Origin: Blepharisma stoltei
Lineage: Eukaryota; Ciliophora; Heterotrichea; Heterotrichida; Blepharismidae
NCBI GenBank assembly: GCA_914767885.1
Contig: CAJZBQ010000033.1
Coordinates: forward strand, 682,001 to 746,000
DNA length: 64,000 bases
Direction of reading: 5' to 3'
Below are positions 55,260 to 64,000 of this stretch, piece after piece (the stretch's first letter is position 1; the number at the start of each line of letters is the position of its first letter). A program made the translations under genes and the position numbers. Below the pieces are notes generated by a model. That model was not told the DNA's origin, ran no database searches, and worked only from the letters and a program-made list of their open reading frames with translations.

Positions 55260-57987
55260 ATGGCTATTTGAAATGATGAGGAAAAAACTATAGTGATTTT
55301 AATGAGTTTTTTATCTTTACTCCCACTGAAAGATTTTTACTAGTATTTTTTTTTTAAAAAAATATTTAAATTATAGATATAATTAGTTACTAAAATTTCT
55401 GATCGGCTCCCACGAGCCAAAGATGGATTTCATGCGTGAAAATCCAGAAATTCCACGTGAAAACCCATTTTTGGCTCATGGGAGCCGATCAGAAATTAAG
55501 TCAAAATATTATAGATATTTTTAAGATTTTAAACTATCTCAATCTGCAAACATTTAGATAGAAAAGGTTAATTTAATTTATAAATTTATGATTAAGAAAT
55601 TAAGTATTTAAAATTTAATAGAAATATAGAAATTAAAAATTTTTGACTAGGTTCTTACTCTCCCCTCTATGAGTGAACAAAACCATTAGAAAAATCCCTA
55701 TTTTTTGCTCAAAAACCCACCTCCGTGAGTGAACAAAAAAATTTTTTATAATAAAGTGATAATTATTATAATGAAATCTAGAGCTAATTCTGTTTAATTT
55801 TAAACAAATTGCGTTTTAAAAAATAAATTTTATAAATTAAATTAATATTTGCTTTCCTATTTTTGCTTTTATAAATTCCGAAAAAAAAATATTTTCTATA
55901 AAATTTATATAAATTTTTTTTACAAACAAAATTCACCCCCTCCGTAAGCGAACAAAATTTTTTTGTTCACTCACAGAGGTGGGGGTTAAAGAAGTGATAA
56001 TATTCTTAAGAATAGATATTAATAGCTTTATTCACTCTTAAAAGGGGAGTTAGTGATGAGCGTCTGAATTACTTTTATTTATCTCAAATTTAAAGAACTC
56101 CAAAGACACCCTTCCGGACTCTTCTTTTGGATCTCAGTTTTTGACATAGGGATCTCGCAGCACACGATATCTCTTTTCCTTAGTCCCCGAATTGCGTCTG
56201 CTGGGAATTATCTAAAAGAATTATTTTACGTTTTAAGCTTCCACCAAATGACATCAAAAGAATCTGATGATATATCATGTGCTATAAATCAGATGATGCT
56301 TTGTGGATTCTTATCTGGAATGATGTGCTATAATATCTGTGTATGCGTAGACTTGATTATAACTATCAGAAATCCACTTATAGAAGGGAGATCTAGGATG
56401 AAATATTATCATCTCTGCTCTATAATTGTGACCAGTGGAGAAGTTATTTACAATATCGCAAAAAACTTGTCGTCAAGGGAGTGTCAAAGTTCCAATGACA
56501 GCTTTATTGATGAATTAATGAACTTTGGTGTCCTTACAGTGCTCTTTTTTATATATTTGGTCGTTGGAATCGTCTCATTCTTTTACGCGCTTATCAAGCT
56601 TTCGAATGAAATGATTCCTCAGCACAATGCAGCGAAAATTTACTTCAGAAGGCATATCTTGTATATTACAATTTTCTGGCTGTTATGAGGGGTCGCTGCA
56701 ATCGCGTACTGGTCCAATGATATGCTGAATTCCTATGGGAGCTATCTGTGCATTTTTCTTATTGTATCTGCAGGATTTATTCTTGCAGTAATAAGGAACT
56801 CAGAATCAGCATTTTTGAAAAAGTCAATCTATTTTTTAAGGAGAAGAAAGGTAAAAGACACCATGAAAGAGCCTCCTGATATGTGGAACACCCCAATTTC
56901 TAATATAATTTACAGCGATTTAAAAGCCCAAACGACTTTTTGCATTCTCTCAGGTCTATACGAAGCGATGAAAAACTCGCGAAGTTCTTCTTTTATTGCA
57001 TCACAAGCCACTTTTACTGAGCGTGATTATGCTGCTAGAATTAACCACGAAGTGAAATTAAACCCTTACAACAGCCAAGGCTTAAACATTTTCAAGCTTC
57101 AGGCTCCTTATTTTGTCGTCACTGAGTACGCTCCGTCTGTTTTTGCTCATCTGAGATCATTTGATAAAATTGAAAAATATTTAATTCTTGAGTCTTTGAA
57201 CCCTGACAATAATTTATCAGCGCTCATTAAGATCCATGAGAAAAAAGGAGGGTCAGGCAGTCTTTTTATGTTTACAGACGATCAAAAATTCTTCATGAAA
57301 ACTATTGCGAAAAAAGAGAGACAGTTTTTTATAAGAGATTTGCTTAAAGGATATCACCATCATATTAAGAAAGAAGAGAAATCTATATTGTGTAGGACTT
57401 ATGGACTGTTTACTATAAGAGTACCTGGGCTAAGCCCAATAGAGCTGATGCTTGGACAGAATTTGATGGTCCCTGGTATCCTTAAGTATTATGATTTGAA
57501 GGGTTCCTCAATTAATCGGCAGACTAATTCTCCAGAAGAAAATTTTATAGGACCCTTTAAAGATGGGGACTTTATTGCGGACCAAAATGAGCTCGTTCTC
57601 CACCCAATGGTAAGAGACAGCTTGATGGAAGGAATACATGCAGATGTCCAATTTCTGCTTAGACATGGCATCATGGACTATTCATTATTAGTTTTTATCA
57701 TAGATAAACCGAGAAATTTTACTGATCTCATTCCTGATGCTTATAACCAAGAATGGTATAAACTTTCAATCATTGATTATCTTGGGAAATATGATTATGC
57801 AAGGAAGATGGAGCATTACTATAAGGCTGTCAAGATCGGACAAAACGTATATCTGTGCTCTGTAGTCGACCCTAAGCGCTATGCTAACCGTTTCTTGAAT
57901 TTTTTACATACAAGAGTGCTAGCTTTCCCTTATAAAAAATTATTTTTCTTGAATTGTCTAAATAATTATATAGAACTTAAACTTTGA
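55260..57987 (+). CDS. Seven-transmembrane receptor fused to phosphatidylinositol phosphate kinase
   Basis: The ATG at 55260 opens MAIWNDEEKTIVILMSFL; removing the IES at 55317-56049 joins it to VMSVWITFIYLKFKELQRHP, giving 1995 nt, 664 aa. Residues ~10-250 hold about seven hydrophobic helices with GPCR-like spacing (LFFWISVFDIGIS; MCYNICVCVDLII; VLTVLFFIYLVVGIVSF; YLCIFLIVSAGFILAV). The kinase follows: GGSGSLFMFTDDQKFFMKTI with the catalytic lysine, YYDLKGSSINR, GIMDYSLL, and IIDYLGKYDYARKMEHYYK carrying the activation segment. GPCR-PIPK fusions are known from oomycetes, Dictyostelium (RpkA) and other protists; the likely product is PI(4,5)P2. One TGA (Trp) is at 56686. The excised IES cuts the first membrane helix. 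Confidence 0.87.
55403..55494. mobile_element. Short palindromic element inside the PIP-kinase IES
   Basis: 92 bp with arms TGATCGGCTCCCACGAGCCA and complement, and an inner CACGTG-containing centre. Flanks AAATTTC / GAAATT extend the symmetry. It resembles the 18678/40015 palindromes in layout, not in sequence. Confidence 0.75.
55659..55985. mobile_element. CCGTGAGTG-family MITE inside the PIP-kinase IES
   Basis: TTA duplication at 55656-55658 and ~55986-55988. The left end is CTCTCCCCTCTATGAGTG; the right end is a hairpin of CCGTAAGCGAACAAAA and TTTTGTTCACTCACAGAG. The AT-rich core is shared with 19663 and 51090. Confidence 0.8.
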
Positions 57988-58216
57988 TTTAAAATAATCT
58001 TTAACTATATAAAAAAATGCACTTGCTCATAGAGGTTGCAAATTTCTCGAAATTAGGATTTTTTACTATTTTTCCAGATCTTTAGAGAGTAAGAACTTTT
58101 GCATCAATCATAGGATCCTGCGATGAGCGATTTTAGCATAAAAATAGCTGAACCCTGCTAGCATATATTAAATTAATAAGACATATTGCAACTTCATAAT
58201 TCTCAATTAAATTCAA

Positions 58217-59632
58217 ATGCAAGCTACCTCTAGCATCCCTAGACCGCCACGCCCGAGACGCTCACGAATAAAAATTCCTCCAAACCTTGCAAACCGAGAA
58301 AGAACTTTATCAGACAACACAGAAAGAACGAACCCAGAGCAGCCAAGAACCAAAAATCCAAGCCTGCCTCCTACTTCCAATAATCTTTCACTTAATAACT
58401 CACAATATCCAGACGAAAGAACAATGGTCAATCTCCAGCACGCTTTACTTATTGAAGAAAAGCTATGAGGACTCCTAGAAAAGCTCAGACATGGAATTGC
58501 TGAAAAATCCTTATGTGAAGATTACTGGGCATTTAGTGAAGAAAGTCCTTTGCCGATCCTCGAAAGACTCTTTAGTGAAGAAAGGACACGAAAAGTAATC
58601 AGACAAGCCTGTATCATTGAGCTCTCAGTAGTCTGCTTTGCAGGATTCTGCTTCGGAGGTGATATGCCTCCAGACTTAATCCAGCAGTTTCGGAATTTAT
58701 TCTTCTATGTCCATCAGAACTATCTCAGTTGCATGAAACTTATGCTATTTCGATGCAATGGAGATTCTCTGAACAATACTTGGGTTCAGTCTGTAAATAG
58801 AGTCATAAAAGAGAAGCAGGTCGAAATCGCCAGCAAAGGTGGCCAGAGTGGGTTCATGAAGCAGCACAACAGCATCATGTGCAAAATTTTGGAAGCAATA
58901 GGCTCCGTGGTAAGAGGGCCAATACAGAGCACCTTGTTTTCAATCATGTATAACTTGGATAGCATCACATATGTAAGGGCAAGGTGACTGCTAGAAAACG
59001 CGATGGCAAGTATGCCAATCATTATGCCGATCTCTGACCTTGCCCCACCTATGCTGCCTCCAGCACCTTATCTTCCAGCGATCCAAAACAGATCTTACTC
59101 TTTAGTGGTTGATTTAGACGAAACTTTGGTGCATTATTTTGAAGCTGGGGCTGACAGCAAGTTGCTTGTGAGGCCAGGATGTGCCACATTTTTGAATGAG
59201 CTGAAGAAATACTATGAAATCACTATTTTTACAGCTGCTTTGCAAGACTACGCAGACTGAGCAATAGATAGTATTGATACAGAGAACGCTATATCATACA
59301 GACTTTATAGACATCACACAATATCTCTTGGGCCGATCTTTATGAAAGATTTATCCAGACTGGGAAGAGACCTGAGCAAAGCTATCATAATTGATAACGT
59401 TACAGACAATTTTAGGCTGCAGCCTGAAAACGGGCTAACTATGAAAAGCTGATTTGAAGATATCAATGATACTTGCCTTCTAGAAATTATACCCCTTTTG
59501 AAAGAAATTGTAATAAAAGAAGTCCCCGATGTAAGAATAGCTTTGAGGAACTATCGGGACCAGGTGCTTCGACAAATAATCAAAGGAATCCCAAATCCTC
59601 ATTTAAATTTAATCACGTCAGTTAAATCTTAA
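58217..59632 (+). CDS. FCP1/SCP-like HAD phosphatase (CTD small phosphatase-like)
   Basis: A continuous 471-aa frame with TGA as Trp at 58466, 58985, 59258 and 59450. Residues 1-80 are basic, Pro/Asn-rich and probably disordered. Residues ~85-260 are helical with no recognised domain. The C-terminal ~200 residues form the FCP1 homology domain: VVDLDETLVHYF with the nucleophile DxD-type motif (DLDET), RPGCATFLNELKKYYEITIFTAALQDYAD, and AIIIDNVTDNFRLQPENGL. Such proteins dephosphorylate Ser of the RNA polymerase II CTD or other substrates; the N-terminal half is not that of animal SCPs, so the substrate is open. No intron or IES. Confidence 0.85.
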
Positions 59633-59731
59633 AAATTTTTTGGCTTTGCCATTCATAAATTCATATTAATATTGCTATATAAGTTGAATAAAAAAATCTG
59701 AGAAGAAAAAGCAATCAATAGTTAAGGGAAA

Positions 59732-60091
59732 TTATAAAAACCTTGATGCAACGATTGCAAGTATGATGATAATAATTGGGATCAACATGACCACGTTAAA
59801 GCCTCCTTCTTTTTTCTTCAAATCTACGTTGTCTCCTTTAGAGAACTCGCCAATATAATAATCTTTCATCATTTCTGCTGCTGTTGAACTGTGGGAAATG
59901 TCATTGAAATCCTTTGTTGCATCCCTTCCAGAAGAGTCAACCAAAATGTCTTTACCTCCAGGATGGTCTGAAAACTTCGACACATCGTAAACTTTGCCAT
60001 TAATAGCCATCCAACAGTCATCTTCATCTGTGTGTTTTGACAACTCTTTGGCGTCTATCAATCTTGGCTGATCCTTTGATGCTTCTCCCAT
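59732..60091 (-). CDS. CYB5: Tail-anchored cytochrome b5
   Basis: 119 aa, uninterrupted. The haem-binding domain has WMAINGKVYDVSKFSDHPGGKD with the HPGG axial histidine and ISHSSTAAEMM with the second histidine region. The C-terminal VVMLIPIIIIILAIVASRFL is a tail anchor for the ER or outer mitochondrial membrane. It donates electrons to desaturases and other oxygenases. Length and layout are normal for the family. It lies 227 bp downstream of the RME-6-like gene on the same strand. Confidence 0.95.
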   Translation of the reverse strand: MGEASKDQPRLIDAKELSKHTDEDDCWMAINGKVYDVSKFSDHPGGKDILVDSSGRDATKDFNDISHSSTAAEMMKDYYIGEFSKGDNVDLKKKEGGFNVVMLIPIIIIILAIVASRFL

Positions 60092-60318
60092 TTATGTATG
60101 ATTGCAATAATAAAACAGAGGGCTATATGTCTTTTCATAGGGACATTTCTTTTAGAGCTACATTTAGTGGAAATTTGTTTTTTAGACAATATTTTTTCGA
60201 AAAATAATGGTTTTGTCTATCATGGCTGAAAAGCAAAAGCTTCGACCAAATGGCGCCGAAGAAAAATCACAACAAAAAGGCATGATAAAAAACAGAGCCT
60301 TTGATAATTTTAGATTAA

Positions 60319-63300
60319 TTAGTCCCTATCTCTACCAGCTCGAACTTTACTCCTACTTTCTTCTACGTTCCTTTGATAAACGTCTAAATCCATATTTAGA
60401 CTTGTATGATCAATATTTTCAATATAGCTCGCAGCGCTTTGGAACTGCTGGAACACGAAGCCTTTAAGTCCAATCATCTTTGTGTGGTGTCTGAATTTCG
60501 AAATATAGTTCAGATTTGAATAAAGTCTTTTTGGCTTCGCTTTTAGTACAACATAAATTATAATCGGCAAAGAGTCATCTGTGCCAACTCCTCCGCTGCC
60601 TGACGACACAAGGCTGAGAACATTGACAATGATAGACATACAATCAGCCAGACAGTTCAGCTTTTCCGAAGGTGCCCTATAGTCATCAATTGCTTCTAAT
60701 GACTCAATTGCAAATTTCCACATATCTTCATTTCGGTTCGAAGGGTCAATATCCATATGTTCTGGCTTAACTCAGTCCAGCTCAAGTGTTTTATTATGCA
60801 AATTTGTATCTTCTATTGATGCTTTGCTTGGGAAAATGTGGTGGTACATAGAAGAAGTAATGTGCTTCTCGATTTCTTCTGTAGTTGTTTCAATATCTTC
60901 TTCACCCAAGCCTGCATCTTTGAGCACGTTTCGAACCAAAGCTACATAGTCAAAGAAAGCACCTCCAACGTTATAATAGTCTTCAACATTTTCGGTGGAT
61001 TGGACGACTTGGTCAAGCTTCATAAATCGTTGGTAAAATTCTTCTATAGAGAAAATGTGAGTACTTTCGGTTTTTATGGACTTTGAGCCTCGGCCTCCAA
61101 GCACAAAATCTCCGACAGATTGCAGCTTGGAGTGAGGACATATGTTCTGGCTGTAGACTTGAACTGTGTTGTAAGGCCCTTCTTTAACTGTGAGCAGACA
61201 AGCTGGGACTCTTCCATCCTTGATAAACTGTATAAAGTATGCTTTTCTTTGTAAAGACTCTTGGACTTTGACTTCTAGCTTTATGTCGCTGACGTGTTTT
61301 TCCATAAAATTGACAGCTAAAAGCAGCAGCTTTTTATTTTTGTTAGCTGCCCTCCTCAAGGTCTCAAATCTGTCTTCGCATTCTTTTTGCAGAGTTGTAT
61401 AGAGTTTCCTAAAATTGTAAGCAATATAGTCTTCTGGAACACTTTTCAAGTAAGTTGCTAAAAACTGAGCTAGTAATTTCAATGGGACACCTTCTTGGGC
61501 AGCTGCTTTTTTGTTTTCAAAAAGATAAGAAAATTGGATGACGAACTCCGCAATGTCTTTGAGTGACCATTCTTTGCTTAAATCAAAGAAAATAGACATA
61601 TCAAGGCAGCCTAGCAAGTTTCTTGTCGCATCTTTTACCTTGGCTAAAAGTTTTTCTCCTTCAAAGTCTGCTGTTTTCGGGAAATTTGACTGTGATTTAT
61701 GAAGATTTGCAATATATGAGTTTTCAATATCCCCAAAATTTTTTTTCATAAAAAACAGATATGGGATTTCATTTTGCTGTAAATTAATTTCAGCTGTATA
61801 GCTGGATTGAATCAGAGAATCGGTCTCATCAGCTTTGCTGATGACTTTTGCATATCTTAATAAATCATTCCACCCTTTTTCTGTAACAGCTGTCTCTTGT
61901 TCTTTGACAATTCTAGCAAGGAACTTAATATCTTCAATTGATAAAACTGAGGTAATCACTTTAAACTCTTTGATTTCACTCATATTTTCAGCTTGTTTTC
62001 TCGTCTTTGAGTGGAAATTAAATGGACTTATCTTAGGCCTAGTCAAAGCAGTCAAATAGTAATTGCACATGGTTCCTCTGTTTTTCTGGTCCTCAGATAC
62101 ATTGGTGCATGGCAGTGGATATAGAGGAATTGAGCTTTTTCTCCATAGATTTGCGCCTTCTTCTAAATAAATGATATCCCTAAAGAATTCTTTCATATGT
62201 ACAGACTCTTCTTTGATAAAAGAATTGATCACGAAATACTGAGGCTCGTCAAACTCGCTTTCTTTGAAAATATTTTTGAATATGGTGCCAATTGTTTTTA
62301 AATAGCCCAAGGTGACTTTATGGATCATCACATTTTGAAGCAGACCGTTTTTAATAGGATCAATAATTGCAGGGATCCACCAGAAAGTGAAAAGCATGTT
62401 GCCAAGGAGAGAGTATTTTTCTGCGTCGCTGACCCCACATACTAATTCATCAATAAGCGCTATTGTTTGTTTGCAGATTCCTCTTAAGCCATAAGGCATT
62501 GTTCTGACATTTTTGTATAAGCTCTGCAGTAGTGATTTGCAATGGTCAATTATCTTATCTTATATTATCTATTACGTTTTACACCCACTACGGGGGTAGC
62601 ATTTCCAGAGTTGCCACCATATTTGTTCACGTTTCGGGCACATGGGCCTCTGAATTGACCCACTTTGTTGCACCATGGCATAGGAAAATACAGCGTTCTG
62701 GCTTCGACGGGCTGCGTTGCCTTGCCTTCCTTGAGTCAGCTCCTGCGCGTGCTCCGCCTTAGGGTCACTTTGTTCTGAGAGAAAAAACTTCCAGCCTCTT
62801 GATGTACTTGGAGCAGTGCCCCGGCTTATTTTCCAGAGTTAAAACGCTATTGCTGTACAGAAATTCTCAGAAGAAAGCCTAACCCCATAAATAAAATTGT
62901 TTGAGGGAGAGAAAATTAGCGAAATTTTACTCGAACCGAATGCCATTTTATTTATGCAATGGTCAATTATCACTTGGCTTCGCCCTTCAATCAGCTCTAG
63001 GACCTGTGGACTTGCCATTGCTTCAGCTTCACTTACTTCCATAACTGGAGACACTTCTTCTTTCTTCTCCTCCTTTACCTTTCTTCTGAATAGTCCTGTT
63101 TTTTTCTTCACAGGAACAGGCTCTTCTTTTTGATAGACCCTAATCTTTTCATTCTCAGCTCTATAAATCTGCTTTGGGTCAAGAATCAGTTCTTTTATGC
63201 GTTCCTGATCGTGGATGATTTCCCTAGCTCCCATCCTTGATTAAATAAATCCCTATAAAAGCAACCTTGATCAAACAAAATTTCATCTGATTAGCGAAAT

Positions 63301-64000
63301 CCACTCTCTTTCCTCAAATCTAGCTACCTATCTGTAATACTAATGAATATAAGAAATATTGCAGTGTGTTTTGTTTTATTCAATTCAAATACTATTTCTA
63401 GCTCATTTACAATATATTTATTTTCTATCTCTTATTGCTAGCACATAAAGTATTATATCTAAAACAATTAATGCGAGTTAACCAAAATTTCCAGAAATAG
63501 AAAGCCCATACTTGGGCTACGACAGCACATGGCTTGAGAAGTAAGTGATTTTTTAAAGACCAGCTTCATGTACTTTCTCTGATTTTTCCTTTTCATATAA
63601 AGGATCAGCATCTTCCTCAGCACCAGATTTTCGTTTAGTAGATTCGAAACGTGCCCTGAGTCCCTTAAATAGACGAGTTCTTCTTTAAGAATGCGATGGA
63701 TAGCATTCAGCAGCTCCAACTCTGTGTTTTCCGGATGAACCAAGTCAAGAAAAAAAGAGAAGCCAAAGCTCTCAACGAGTCCATCAATTTTGTCCCTTCT
63801 TTGTCGGCATGAAGAAGCTACGAATGCAAATATATCCGGTTTCGTCCTGATTTGCAAGATAAAGGCTTCTACATATCGAAATGAGTCCCCCAAGAATGCG
63901 TGGGCGTCTGGGATCAGCCGCTTTTTATAGTCACTCTATTTTAATGTTACAATCTCTTGAAAGTCTCTGACCTTTAACTGATGCTCGTAATATGCTCGAT
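60319..64000 (-). CDS. RME-6/GAPVD1-like protein (RasGAP + VPS9), N-terminus beyond the right edge
   Basis: From the right edge to TAA 60319 the frame is continuous after removal of a 15-nt intron (63936-63950), the IES at 63225-63541 and the retroposon at 62555-62971: about 977 codons. The N-terminal part (DYKKRLIPDAHAFLGDSF, AFILQIRTKPDIFAFVAS, LLNAIHRILKEELVYL) aligns with the GAPVD1 N-terminus and leads into a RasGAP-like region with MPYGLRGICKQTIALI. The C-terminus is a VPS9 domain (APSEKLNCLADCMSIIVN, DDSLPIIIYVVLKAKPKRLYSNLNYI). RME-6/GAPVD1 activates Rab5 at clathrin-coated vesicles in endocytosis. A short basic insert (KKKTGLFRRKVKEEKKEE) precedes the GAP core. The arginine finger is not obvious by eye. 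Confidence 0.85.
62555..62971 (-). mobile_element. Retroposon in the RME-6-like gene
   Basis: Flanked by a perfect 17-bp direct repeat TGCAATGGTCAATTATC (62538-62554 and 62955-62971). On the minus strand it starts ATAAATAAAATGGCATTCGG, as at 48269, and ends in a TAAGATAAG-type tail. Removal restores VIIDHC-KSLLQSLYKNVRTMPYGLR. Confidence 0.88.
63225..63541. mobile_element. IES in the RME-6-like gene
   Basis: A 317-bp AT-rich segment lies between TA 63225-63226 and TA 63542-63543. Excision joins VFKKSL to REIIHDQERIKELILDP, continuous with GAPVD1 homology. The left interior carries two CCTTGAT words ~35 bp apart (CCTTGATTAAA and CCTTGATCAAAC), reminiscent of the CCTTGATCGAACGA word of the MITE at 41665. 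Confidence 0.85.
63936..63950 (-). other. 15-nt intron in the RME-6-like gene
   Basis: On the minus strand GTAACATTAAAATAG, phase 0, ending in the only in-frame stop between the partial first exon and the rest. Splicing joins KVRDFQEI to SDYKKRLIP. Confidence 0.8.

Larger units (their letters stand above)
55317..56049. mobile_element. 733-bp IES in the receptor-PIP kinase gene, with two nested elements
   Basis: Boundary TTA at 55317-55319 and 56050-56052. Ends are CTCCCACTGAAAG and the inverted CTTAAAAGGGGAG. It contains the palindrome at 55403-55494 and a complete MITE at 55659-55985. Removing the whole 733 bp puts the upstream ATG exon in frame with the receptor helices. Confidence 0.85.

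Noticed and set aside
60207..60467. 86-aa plus-strand frame starting MVLSIMAEKQK
   Set aside because: It overlaps the conserved VPS9 end of the minus-strand RME-6-like gene and shows no domain of its own.
63235..63467. Intergenic spacer between two separate minus-strand genes
   Set aside because: The two flanking frames are consecutive parts of GAPVD1 homology and join perfectly across a TA-bounded segment, so it is an IES.

Overview
The window reads as germline (micronuclear) DNA of a heterotrich ciliate, most like Blepharisma. Three lines of evidence support this. (1) In-frame TGA repeatedly falls where homologues have tryptophan: the second alpha-mannosidase has TGA in its QIDPFGH motif where the first has TGG. 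Every resolved gene end uses TAA or TAG, so UGA = Trp. (2) Six introns were resolved and each is exactly 15 nt, GT...AG. (3) Many coding sequences are cut by AT-rich or palindromic segments bounded by TA (once TCA). Removing each segment with one boundary copy restores the reading frame and a conserved motif, which is the expected behaviour of internal eliminated sequences (IESs).

Layout. 1-5019 (-): a large TPR/IQ-motif protein running off the left edge. 5255-7140 (+): a leucine-rich-repeat protein with a retroposon in its coding sequence. 7875-14727 (+): two tandem GH38 alpha-mannosidases, the second carrying an IES. 15895-16727 (+): a membrane RING-H2 protein with a palindromic IES. 16740-17648 (-): a mitochondrial carrier. 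17760-34687: a duplicated block with two copies of a double-polycystin channel gene and an outer-dynein-arm docking-complex-like gene, truncated in the first unit and intact in the second. 35544-39440 (+): DRC11/IQCA1 with two IESs. 39451-41032 (-): 3-hydroxyisobutyryl-CoA hydrolase with two IESs. 41033-42461: nested MITEs and a tRNA-like sequence. 42462-45082 (+): RPGRIP1-like transition-zone protein with one IES. 45154-46905 (-): two unknown proteins and proteasome beta-6. 47637-49162 (-): TBC RabGAP with a retroposon. 49429-52868 (-): Prp2/DHX16 helicase with a nested IES. 53269-54812 (-): two unknown proteins, one with a retroposon. 55260-57987 (+): a seven-TM-PIP-kinase fusion with a multiply nested IES. 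58217-59632 (+): CTD-phosphatase-like HAD protein. 59732-60091 (-): cytochrome b5. 60319->64000 (-): RME-6/GAPVD1-like RasGAP-VPS9 protein with an IES, a retroposon and an intron.

The main novelty is the mobile DNA. A modular MITE family has invariant C-run/G-run ends but interchangeable subterminal words. There are several near-perfect palindromic elements, and a retroposon family with a shared 5' start and 10-17 bp target duplications sits inside coding exons. Many of the genes point to cilia and membrane traffic (DRC11, ODA docking complex, RPGRIP1L, polycystins, TBC, RME-6, PIP kinase), but I see no operon-like logic; this is ordinary eukaryotic gene neighbourhood. All gene joins across IESs, introns and retroposons were worked out by eye from frame and motif continuity.
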